NCBI GenBank assembly: GCA_028694565.1
Contig: JAQVKR010000081.1
Location: 1-8,877, forward strand
Source: Gammaproteobacteria bacterium
GTDB taxonomy: Bacteria > Pseudomonadota > Gammaproteobacteria > DSM-26407
Direction: 5' to 3'
Length of the DNA stretch: 8,877 nucleotides
The notes under the pieces are model-generated. The model did not search any database and was not told the DNA's origin. It saw nothing but the letters and a program-made list of their open reading frames with translations. Numbering within the stretch: position 1 is the first letter of the stretch; each line of letters starts with the position of its first letter. Below, piece by piece: positions 1 through 5,789 of the stretch. The position numbers were made by a program, and so were the translations under genes.

Positions 1-104
1 CCGTCTGCGGCGACGGCGAAGCTGGCGTCGTAGGCGGTGAGGACGGCGATTTTCTCGCCGGCCTGTTTCTTGTCCTGCAGGGTCTTCAGCGTGATTTTGC
101 TCAT
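1..104 (-). CDS. panB: 3-methyl-2-oxobutanoate hydroxymethyltransferase PanB, N-terminus only (runs off the window)
   Basis: The minus strand from the ATG at 104 reads MSKITLKTLQDKK, then QAGEKIAVLTAYDASFA, which is the characteristic PanB N-terminus; the KIAVLTAYDA strand opens the TIM-barrel. Only about 34 codons are visible and the rest lies beyond base 1. PanB makes ketopantoate from 2-ketoisovalerate with 5,10-methylene-tetrahydrofolate, the first committed step of pantothenate and CoA synthesis, in the cytoplasm. Its ATG overlaps the TGA of the upstream kinase gene as ATGA, so the two are probably translationally coupled. In gammaproteobacteria panC usually follows, but that cannot be seen here. 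The family call rests on a short but distinctive stretch. Confidence 0.88.
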   Translation of the reverse strand, partial: MSKITLKTLQDKKQAGEKIAVLTAYDASFAVAAD

Positions 105-748
105 GGGAAACAGGGCATGGGGTTGAAGTAGTGGCGTCCGCTGCGGATCTCCCGCAGGCGCGCGGTCAGCTCATTATAGTCGTCATCCTGGTCCACGAGA
201 TTGATGCTCGCGGCATTGACGATGAGCAGCGGCGCCGCTTCATAGTAATGAAAAAACTGCGCGTAGGCATCCGCGAGCCGCCCCAGGTAGGCGGCGTCCA
301 GGCCCCGCTCGTAATCCCGCCCACGGCGGCCGATGCGGGAGAGGAGCACCTCGACCGGCGCCTGCAGGTAGATCACCAGGTCCGGTTGCGGGGCCTCCAC
401 GGTGAGCCGCTCATAGACCTGCTCGTAGAGCCGGAACTCCTCGTTGTCCAGGGTCAGGCCGGCGAACAGCCGGTCCTTGTCCATCAGGAAATCGGCCACC
501 AGCCGCGGCCGGAACAGGTCGCCCTGGCGCAGCTCGGACATCTGCCGGGCGCGCTGGAACAGGAAGTAGAGCTGGGTGGGCAGGGCGCCGGCGCGGGGAT
601 CCTGGTAGAAGCGCTCGAGAAAGGGGTTTTCCTCGGCCCCCTCCAGCAGCAGGTCGGCGCCGAAGGTCCCGGCCAGCCGTCGCGCCAGGCTGGTCTTGCC
701 CACGCCGATGGGGCCCTCCACCACGATGTGCCGCGGCGCCATGTTCAT
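101..748 (-). CDS. deoxynucleoside kinase (deoxyadenosine/deoxyguanosine kinase family)
   Basis: A 215-residue cytoplasmic kinase that would phosphorylate deoxynucleosides for dNTP salvage; which base it prefers cannot be told from sequence. The P-loop GPIGVGKTS is at residues 12-20. The substrate-pocket motif EENPFLERFY is at 39-48, and DFLMDKDRLFA at 86-96 stands where the family carries its D/E-R catalytic motif. The Arg-rich LID, RIGRRGRDYE, is at 138-147, after the DLVIYLQAP strand at 123-131. Length is normal for the dNK family. The start ATG at 748 overlaps the folK stop as ATGA; a second Met at residue 3 is a possible alternative. Its stop overlaps the panB ATG the same way. A kinase of this type between folK and panB is a recurring gammaproteobacterial arrangement, as I recall. 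Confidence 0.93.
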   Translation of the reverse strand: MNMAPRHIVVEGPIGVGKTSLARRLAGTFGADLLLEGAEENPFLERFYQDPRAGALPTQLYFLFQRARQMSELRQGDLFRPRLVADFLMDKDRLFAGLTLDNEEFRLYEQVYERLTVEAPQPDLVIYLQAPVEVLLSRIGRRGRDYERGLDAAYLGRLADAYAQFFHYYEAAPLLIVNAASINLVDQDDDYNELTARLREIRSGRHYFNPMPCFP

Positions 749-1263
749 GTCTCCAGCCGGACGAGCCCGCCCTGGGGGCAGCGGCGCAGGTGGGATTCGA
801 CCGTGGTGCCGTCGGGAAGGACGAGGCCGGGGGCGACGTCCGCCAGCGGGCGCAGGACGAAGGCGCGTTCGGTCAGGCGGGGATGGGGGAGGGTGAGCGC
901 CGGGGTGGAGAGCACGCGATCGCCATAGAGCAGCAGGTCCAGATCCAGGGTTCTCGGTCCCCAGCGCAGGCCTTCGCGGCGGCGGCCGTGGGCCTGCTCG
1001 ATGGCCTGCAGGCCGGCGAGCAGCTCCGGGGGCTGCAGTCGGGTATCGAGGGCCGCGACGGCGTTGATGTAATCCGGTTGTCCCGGGGGGCCGACGGGGG
1101 CGCTGCGGTAGAGCGGCGAGCGGTTGACCAGGCGGGTGTCCGGCAACTCCGCCAGCTCGAGGAGCGCGGCCCGCAGCTGCCCCTCCGGATCCTCGAGGTT
1201 GCTGCCCAGCCCGATGAACGCGGTCACCGGCGCCGTTGTGGCGGGGCGGCCGGCAGGGCTCAT
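745..1263 (-). CDS. folK: 2-amino-4-hydroxy-6-hydroxymethyldihydropteridine pyrophosphokinase FolK (HPPK)
   Basis: A 172-residue protein that transfers pyrophosphate from ATP to 6-hydroxymethyl-dihydropterin, the step before dihydropteroate synthase in folate synthesis. FIGLGSNL at residues 16-23 is the N-terminal HPPK motif. YINAVAAL at 65-72 is the pterin-site strand. The PROSITE-type signature RWGPRTLDLDLLLYG at 100-114 carries the Mg-binding DLD aspartates, and HPRLTERAFVLRPLADVAP at 127-145 is the conserved C-terminal block. The ATG at 1263 was chosen because it overlaps the pcnB TGA (ATGA) and gives a normal length. The same frame stays open far upstream through pcnB, but that part is out-of-frame pcnB and is not protein-like. 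An extension of about 12 residues (MSPAGRPATTAP) precedes the first beta strand, so a start slightly further in is possible. Confidence 0.96.
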   Translation of the reverse strand: MSPAGRPATTAPVTAFIGLGSNLEDPEGQLRAALLELAELPDTRLVNRSPLYRSAPVGPPGQPDYINAVAALDTRLQPPELLAGLQAIEQAHGRRREGLRWGPRTLDLDLLLYGDRVLSTPALTLPHPRLTERAFVLRPLADVAPGLVLPDGTTVESHLRRCPQGGLVRLET

Positions 1264-2618
1264 TGGGCGTCCGGCTTGCGCGGCCGCCGGCGCCGCCGGC
1301 GCCGGCGCTTGTCGTTGCCGCCGGGCGTCACCAGGCTCGGGCGCTGCTCCTCGTCCGTTTCCTGGAACCGGGTCCACCACTCGGCCAGTTCGGCCAGCTC
1401 CGGGTTGGCGGCGGCGCGCAGCAGCAGGAAGTCGTAGGCGGCGCGGAAGCGGGGGTGGGTCAGCAGCCGCATGGGGCGGTTGCCGCTGGTGCGGGTCAGG
1501 CGCGGCTGCAGGTGCCAGATCTCGCGCATGGGCAGGGCGATGCGCTTTGGTATGGCGACCCGGGTAATCTGCTGCGCCACCACCGCGTCGGCGGCCTGCT
1601 GCAGGGCGGCGATCTCGTTCTCGCCTTCCTCCATCAGGGCCGCGGCGGCCTGGTGCACGGGATCCCAGAGCAGGGCGGCGAGCAGGAACGCCGGGGTCAC
1701 CGGCTTCCCGGCGCGCACCCGCTCGTCGGTATTGTCCAGGGCATGGGTGAGCAGGGTGCGGGGGAAGTGATCCTCCTCCCGCGACAGGCTGGCCTCGGTC
1801 TGGGGAAACAGGTAGCGGAACAGGCCGTAGTGGCGCAGCAGCTCGAAGGTCTGCAGTCCGTAGCCGCCGAAGAAGAGCTTCTGCACCTCCTCGAACAGGC
1901 GCGCCGGCGGGATGTCCTCGAGCAGGCTTCCCAGCTCCAGCAGGGGGGCCTCGCTCTCGGGGTGGATGCGGAAGCCCAGCTTGGTGGCGAAGCGCACGGC
2001 GCGCAGCATGCGCACCGGGTCCTCGCGGTAGCGGCGGTCGGGGTCGCCGATGAGCCGCAGGATGCCCTCGCGCAGATCCTCCATGCCGCCGGTGTAATCC
2101 ACCACCGAGAAGTCGGCGATATTGTAGTAGAGGGCGTTGACGGTGAAATCGCGCCGCCAGGCGTCCTCTTCCAGCGTGCCGTAGACGTTGTCGCGCACGA
2201 TGCGTCCGGCCTCGTCCAGGGAGAAATCGTCCTCCGTGTCCGTATCCACGTCCTCGCCTTCGCCCTCGCCGCCGGTGTCCGGGGCGGTGATGGCGCGGAA
2301 GGTGGCCACTTCGACGATTTCCCGGCCGAAATGGACCAGGGCGAGCCGGAAGCGCCGTCCCACCAGACGGCAGTTGCGGAACTGGCCGCGCACCTCGTCG
2401 GGCAGCGCGTCGGTGGCGATATCGAAGTCCTTCGGCTCGCGCCCGAGCAGCAGATCGCGGACGCCGCCGCCCACCAGGTAGGCCGCGTAGCCGGCGTTCT
2501 TGAGCCGATACAGGACCTTGACCGCATTCGGGCTGATGCCGGCTCGGGAGATGGTATGGTCGGGCCTGGGGACGATGCGCGGGGCAGCGTGTTTTTCTGT
2601 GGGTTCGACGGAGCTCAA
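1260..2618 (-). CDS. pcnB: poly(A) polymerase I PcnB (start codon uncertain, non-ATG)
   Basis: This enzyme adds 3' poly(A) tails that promote RNA decay. From the TTG at 2618 it has 452 residues; a TTG at 2690 would give 476, and numbers here count from 2690. The palm motif LVGGGVRDLLLG at 72-83 is followed by the metal-binding DFD at 88-90. NCRLVGRRFRLA (106-117), RRDFTVNALYYN (179-190) and RYREDPVRMLRAVRFATKLGF, split at 220-230 and 231-240, define the class II nucleotidyltransferase head and the PcnB family; IPKR and the HPRFRAAYDFLLLRA block are further C-terminal. The tail has eight consecutive arginines (462-469), matching the basic RNA-binding tail of PcnB. An acidic Gly/Glu/Asp insert sits at 140-160. 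No in-frame ATG or GTG exists near the N-terminus and no good ribosome site precedes either TTG. E. coli pcnB is reported to use AUU, so an in-frame ATT at 2660 is a third candidate. It opens the folK-kinase-panB operon. Confidence 0.95.
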   Translation of the reverse strand: MSSVEPTEKHAAPRIVPRPDHTISRAGISPNAVKVLYRLKNAGYAAYLVGGGVRDLLLGREPKDFDIATDALPDEVRGQFRNCRLVGRRFRLALVHFGREIVEVATFRAITAPDTGGEGEGEDVDTDTEDDFSLDEAGRIVRDNVYGTLEEDAWRRDFTVNALYYNIADFSVVDYTGGMEDLREGILRLIGDPDRRYREDPVRMLRAVRFATKLGFRIHPESEAPLLELGSLLEDIPPARLFEEVQKLFFGGYGLQTFELLRHYGLFRYLFPQTEASLSREEDHFPRTLLTHALDNTDERVRAGKPVTPAFLLAALLWDPVHQAAAALMEEGENEIAALQQAADAVVAQQITRVAIPKRIALPMREIWHLQPRLTRTSGNRPMRLLTHPRFRAAYDFLLLRAAANPELAELAEWWTRFQETDEEQRPSLVTPGGNDKRRRRRRRRPRKPDAQ

Positions 2619-2632
2619 AGGGTTCGAATGGC

Positions 2633-2660
2633 TTGTATCGTGATTGGAGCTGCGTATAAT
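2633..2660 (+). promoter_or_regulatory. promoter of the tRNA-Glu gene
   Basis: A perfect -10 box TATAAT lies at 2655-2660, with TTGTAT at 2633-2638 as -35 and a 16-bp spacer. Transcription would begin near 2667, giving a leader of about 35 nt before the tRNA at 2702. The box is nearly palindromic: the opposite strand reads TATTAT at 2661-2656, which could act as a -10 for divergent pcnB with a weak CTGCAC (2684-2679) at 17 bp. If so, the two promoters share one melting site. Confidence 0.72.
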
Positions 2661-2701
2661 ACCACCGCACCCGCCCTTGTGCAGGTGCAAACAGTGTAAA
2701 T

Positions 2702-2777
2702 GCTCCCTTCGTCTAGTGGTCCAGGATACCGCCCTCTCACGGCGTAGACAGGGGTTCGAGTCCCCTAGGGAGCGCCA
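2702..2777 (+). tRNA. tRNA-Glu, anticodon CTC
   Basis: A 76-nt cloverleaf with encoded CCA (2775-2777). The acceptor GCTCCCT (2702-2708) pairs fully with AGGGAGC (2767-2773), with discriminator G2774. The D arm has stem GTCT/GGAT and a GG-containing loop. The anticodon loop CTCTCAC (2734-2740) gives anticodon CTC (2736-2738), reading GAG codons. The T arm AGGGG-TTCGAGT-CCCCT is perfect. The body closely resembles bacterial tRNA-Glu. In the anticodon stem CCGCC/GGCGT the outermost pair is C2729 with T2745, a mismatch where most tRNA-Glu have C-G. The CTC isoacceptor suggests high GAG use, in line with the GC-rich coding here. It is divergent from pcnB. Confidence 0.97.
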
Positions 2778-2787
2778 GATTCAAACC

Positions 2788-2812
2788 AACGCCCGGCCCC
2801 GCGCCGGGCGTT
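2788..2812. terminator. hairpin terminator between tRNA-Glu and the convergent small gene
   Basis: A perfect 10-bp inverted repeat, AACGCCCGGC (2788-2797) and GCCGGGCGTT (2803-2812), surrounds a 5-nt loop CCCGC. It starts 11 nt after the tRNA CCA. Neither side has a long T run: the plus strand continues GTGCGTTC and the minus strand GGTTTGAATC. It sits between the tRNA and the minus-strand gene ending at 2885, so it may serve both. The hairpin is certain; the terminator role is likely but inferred. Confidence 0.6.
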
Positions 2813-2884
2813 GTGCGTTCGGGGGCCGTGGCGCCCGCACCGCCTTGGGTGCGGCTCGACGCCGCCGGCCCGTCCCCGGGCGGC

Positions 2885-3235
2885 TCAGTCGCCCTCGTAC
2901 TCCATCCACCGCTCCGGCCGGCCGTCGCGCAATGCCGCCAGCAGCTTGAAGCGATAGCGCAGGCGCGTACGCTGGACCCCGTGCATGGATGCCGGCATCG
3001 CCGGCATCCTGGCGGCCAGCGCCTGCACGTCGGTCAGCACCCGCTGTTTGCTGGGCGGGGACTGATAGCCGGGCAGCCCCGGGTCCCCACGCCCCGATCC
3101 TTCCCGGCCGGACGCCCGCCCGGGCTGGCGAGCGGGCGGCGGTGACGGTTCGGTGGAGGGGGTGGGGCGGGTGGCGTGCAACCACAATTCCAGGATTGCA
3201 TATCCCAGTGGCAGGAACAGCAGCAGCAGCTTCAT
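2885..3235 (-). CDS. small unrecognised protein with N-terminal hydrophobic segment
   Basis: A 116-residue protein I do not recognise. It is probably real: AGGGAG lies 9 nt before the ATG and the protein has plausible architecture. MKLLLLFLPLGYAILELWLHA (residues 1-21) is a hydrophobic stretch with one Lys, either a signal anchor or an uncleaved signal peptide; there is no lipobox cysteine. Residues 22-64 are a Pro/Gly/Ser/Arg-rich linker. Residues 65-116 form a basic, probably folded tail with RTRLRYRFKLLAALRDGRPE and an acidic end, WMEYEGD. The likely topology is membrane-anchored with the tail in the periplasm. It follows the 659-residue symporter on the same strand with an 81-bp gap, so co-transcription is possible. 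A TACAAT at 3283-3278 could be a weak -10 of its own. No function is assigned. Confidence 0.68.
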   Translation of the reverse strand: MKLLLLFLPLGYAILELWLHATRPTPSTEPSPPPARQPGRASGREGSGRGDPGLPGYQSPPSKQRVLTDVQALAARMPAMPASMHGVQRTRLRYRFKLLAALRDGRPERWMEYEGD

Positions 3236-3316
3236 CGGTGTGGACTCCCTGTCCGTGGCGAGGTGTCATCGAGGGTCATTGTAGTCGGTGACGGGCGGTG
3301 CTGCGTAGCTCGGACC

Positions 3317-5296
3317 TCATCCAGGCCGCTCCCGCCGATTTTGCTGCGGCGTCTCCTCCGCTCCGGACCGCCCGGGGGCGCCGTCGGGCAGTGTGGACAG
3401 GCCCAGGCGATAGGCGAGGAGCGCCACCAGCCCGACGCCCAGCAGCCACCACAGGATCTGCCAGGCCCAGATGGACGGGATGCCGAGCACCCAGCTGCGG
3501 CGATCGCCCGGATCGCCGAACAGGGTGTTGCCCAGCACCGAGCCCGGACCCACCGCGAACCAGAACCAGGCGGCGGCCAGCATCCAGGCGAGGGGAGCCA
3601 GCCGCTGTTGCGCCGGCGTCAGCGCCGCCTGCCGGAGCAGGACGGCGTGGAAGCCCGCCTGCCGGTCGCGATCCGTCCGGGACTGGGTGAGTGCCGAGAG
3701 CGCGACCGTCAGCGCCAGGTTGACGCCGATTCCCCAGCCCGCCGAATGGATGGTCAGCGGCCATCGCCCCCAGGGAGGGGCGAGGTCCAGGGCGGCGAGC
3801 AGCGCCAGGCCCGGTGTGTCGGTGAGCGTCACTGCCGCCATGCCGGCCGCCATGCCGGCCACCACTCCGGTGCGGGTCAGCCACCGCCACCAGCACAGGC
3901 CCACCAGCGCCGGACCCATCTGCAGCGCGTAGGCCACGGCCACGCCGCCCACCAGAACCAGGGCATCGCTCGAGCCGCCGGCTGTGGCCAGCGCGCCGAT
4001 CATCACGACCACCAGGCTGGCGCGGGTCCAGTGGCTGAGACGGTCCGCGGAAGCCCGGGGCGCCAGCCGCCGCAGTAGGTCATGCTCGAGCATGCGGCCG
4101 AAACCGTTGAGGAACGCCGTGCCCGTCGCCTGCATGACCGCCACCGCGCACATCGCGAGCAGGCCGACGAGCCAGGCGGCGTTGTCGGCCATGAGGTCGA
4201 TGAGCAGCGGCACGATCTGGTCGGCCCCATGCGCGGTTGCCAGAATATCCCTGGCGCCAAGCCGGGCCAGATCGTCGGCCAGGAGAGGGGTGACCAGGTC
4301 GGGGCGGGCCGCGGCCAGGCCGGCGTCGGCGCCGAGGAAGTGGGCGCCGAATCCCGTCAGCACCGTGAATACCATCAGAATCAGGCCGATGCCCAGGGCC
4401 GAGGCCCACACCTGCTGGGGGGCGAAGAGGTTCGGGCGGGAGGCCGAGAAGACCCACAGGGAGAACGCCGGCGCCGCCTGGAGGCCGAGCAGGCCGATCA
4501 GGTAGCTGAGGGTCATGGTGCCGGTCCAGGGCCCGCCGCTGGCCGCCGTGCCCGCGCCGACCGGCTGGAACGCGCCGGGGGTCGCGAGCAGGTGGCTGTG
4601 GCCTTCCGCCGTGGTGCGGGGGTCGATCCTGCCGAGAACGGCGAGCCCCTCCATGAACCGGTCCCAACCGCCCACCTGGTGGAGGCAGATCAGGCCCACG
4701 GCGATCAGGCCCGCGGCCAGCAGCAGGGTCTGCAGCATGTCCACCACGGCCGCGGCGCGCAGGCCGCCGGCCAGCGCGTAGAGCAGAATGAAGGCGGCCA
4801 GCAGCCACATCCCGGTGTCGACCCCGAGCAGGCCGTCGGTGAGGATGTTGAACAGGTAGCCGGAGGCGCGCAGCTGCACGGCCAGGTAGGGGATGGTGAA
4901 CAGCAGCGCCACCAGTACGGTGAGCATGCGCATGGCGCCGGAGGCGTAGTAGGCGGCCAGCATTTCGCCGGGGGTGGTGAAGCCGAAGCGTCGTCCGAGG
5001 AGCCACTGGCGCTTGAACAGCAGGACTCCGGTCAGCGGGATGACCACGGCGTAAAAAGAGGCGTAGGCGTAGGGGAAGCCGTCCCGGTAGACGAGGCCGG
5101 CGTGGCCGATGAAGGTCCAGCCGGAGAACGAGGTGGCGGTGGCGGCCAGGATGAAGATCCACGCGGGGATGGAGCGTCCGGCGATGTAGCGCTCGGGGGC
5201 GGTGCGCGGGATGAGCGCGCCACGGATGCCCCAGAAGATGCAGTAGGACCAGTAGAGTGCGAGGAAGGTGAACAGCCAGAGGGTCTTGGCAGCCAT
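3317..5296 (-). CDS. sodium:solute symporter family protein (SSS), stand-alone
   Basis: A 659-residue inner-membrane protein with about 13 hydrophobic segments. The first segment (about 5-25) is followed by ERYIAGRSIPAWIFILAAT (35-53), the SSS N-terminal pattern, then SFSGWTFIGHAGLVYRDGF, TTPGEMLAAYYAS (107-119) and a PYLAVQLRASGYLFN block (136-150). GLQAAPAFSLWVFSASRP (271-288) with FAPQQVW after it is the central family signature. At the TM8 region MQATGTAFLNGFGRMLEHDLL (388-408) stands where many members have a Ser/Thr-rich sodium site, so the ion site may be altered. Polar loops lie at about 205-258 and 538-562. No histidine kinase or PAS domain follows, so it is not a CbrA-type sensor. 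The substrate is unknown. The start ATG at 5296 lacks a clear Shine-Dalgarno; a TAGAAT at 5356-5351 might be its -10. Confidence 0.9.
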   Translation of the reverse strand: MAAKTLWLFTFLALYWSYCIFWGIRGALIPRTAPERYIAGRSIPAWIFILAATATSFSGWTFIGHAGLVYRDGFPYAYASFYAVVIPLTGVLLFKRQWLLGRRFGFTTPGEMLAAYYASGAMRMLTVLVALLFTIPYLAVQLRASGYLFNILTDGLLGVDTGMWLLAAFILLYALAGGLRAAAVVDMLQTLLLAAGLIAVGLICLHQVGGWDRFMEGLAVLGRIDPRTTAEGHSHLLATPGAFQPVGAGTAASGGPWTGTMTLSYLIGLLGLQAAPAFSLWVFSASRPNLFAPQQVWASALGIGLILMVFTVLTGFGAHFLGADAGLAAARPDLVTPLLADDLARLGARDILATAHGADQIVPLLIDLMADNAAWLVGLLAMCAVAVMQATGTAFLNGFGRMLEHDLLRRLAPRASADRLSHWTRASLVVVMIGALATAGGSSDALVLVGGVAVAYALQMGPALVGLCWWRWLTRTGVVAGMAAGMAAVTLTDTPGLALLAALDLAPPWGRWPLTIHSAGWGIGVNLALTVALSALTQSRTDRDRQAGFHAVLLRQAALTPAQQRLAPLAWMLAAAWFWFAVGPGSVLGNTLFGDPGDRRSWVLGIPSIWAWQILWWLLGVGLVALLAYRLGLSTLPDGAPGRSGAEETPQQNRRERPG

Positions 5297-5640
5297 GGGC
5301 CGGTAGGCGTGATCGTGATCTGTGGGTCGATGGGGCTGGTGGTGGTCCGTATTCTACATGCTAACGCTGTCGGGCAGGGGACGATCGCCCCGGGCGTCCG
5401 CGCCCTCCGGTTCCGGGCCCGGGCGTCGAGGCGGTGTCCGGCCGGCGGGTTGTGGCGCCGCCGCGATGCTCCCGTCCCGGCGCGGCGGGCATGCGTGGCG
5501 GATGTGGGCCCCGGCGGGCGCAATCGCGGTCCTGGGCCGTGATTCCGGAACCCGGCCCCGCTCGGCGGGGTGGCCGGTGGGCGGGTGAAATGAGCCGGCT
5601 GCGCCGCTCCGGAGGGCCGTGATCCGCGATCAAAAGATGA
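5297..5640. other. GC-rich half of the divergent intergenic gap, no gene seen
   Basis: This stretch separates the minus-strand symporter from the AT-rich control region. The open frames through it give only low-complexity Arg/Pro/Gly-rich translations, with no family resemblance and no ribosome sites, so I call no gene. It contains a GC hairpin: CCGGCC with CCGC (5552-5561) pairs around loop TCG with GCGG and GGCCGG (5565-5577), leaving GGT bulged. It has no T run, so it is not a standard terminator. I do not recognise a pseudogene in it. Confidence 0.5.
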
Positions 5641-5758
5641 ACTAATGCGCCAATCAAGGCGATTTGAGGCTATCAGCCGCTGAAATGCGGTATATCAACG
5701 GCCGGTCCGGGATCGATCAGGGGAGCGGCATTATCAGCCCTGACCACGCCCTTATAAG

Positions 5759-5788
5759 TTGATTATATGGCCATATTCCGAATAAAAA
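5759..5788 (+). promoter_or_regulatory. candidate sigma-70-like promoter for the DUF4212/symporter operon
   Basis: TTGATT (5759-5764) and TAAAAA (5783-5788) match the -35 and -10 consensus at four of six positions each, with an 18-bp spacer. If used, the 12-bp palindrome lies in the spacer and the ACGT repeats cover the start point, a typical repressor layout. A weaker alternative is CTGACC (5740-5745) with TTATAT (5763-5768) at 17 bp. This is a visual match only. Confidence 0.3.
5765..5776. promoter_or_regulatory. perfect 12-bp palindrome ATATGGCCATAT
   Basis: ATATGGCCATAT equals its own reverse complement over all 12 positions. It lies inside the candidate promoter spacer and runs into the second dyad TATTC-C-GAATA at 5774-5784. 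It could be an operator half-site pair, but I know no regulator for this word. Confidence 0.45.
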
Positions 5789-5789
5789 A

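Noticed and set aside
131..928. 265-codon plus-strand frame opposite the kinase gene
   Set aside because: It is antisense to the P-loop kinase, with low-complexity translation and no ribosome site.
1264..2670. Long N-terminal extension of FolK in its own frame, which would make a 641-residue protein
   Set aside because: The extra part is Arg/Pro/Ala-rich and is out-of-frame pcnB. FolK has a natural ATG at 1263 coupled to the pcnB stop.
1236..2699. 487-codon plus-strand open frame opposite pcnB
   Set aside because: It is a mirror of PcnB codons, Gly/Ala/Val/Gln-rich with no motif or ribosome site, and pcnB is certain.
2788..2812. Attachment site for an integrated element downstream of the tRNA
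   Set aside because: No integrase and no duplicated tRNA 3' end is visible. The structure after the tRNA is a simple hairpin and housekeeping genes continue on both sides.
3276..3320. 14-codon frame starting with an ATGA overlap at the end of the 659-residue symporter
   Set aside because: It is too short to support as a gene, with no ribosome site and no recognisable content. The ATGA overlap looks fortuitous.
5552..5577. GC hairpin as a terminator for the symporter or control region
   Set aside because: It has no T run on either strand and lies upstream of both divergent genes, so termination there makes little sense.
5361..5657. 98-codon minus-strand frame in the GC-rich intergenic half
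   Set aside because: Arg/Pro-rich composition, no ribosome site and no recognisable domain.
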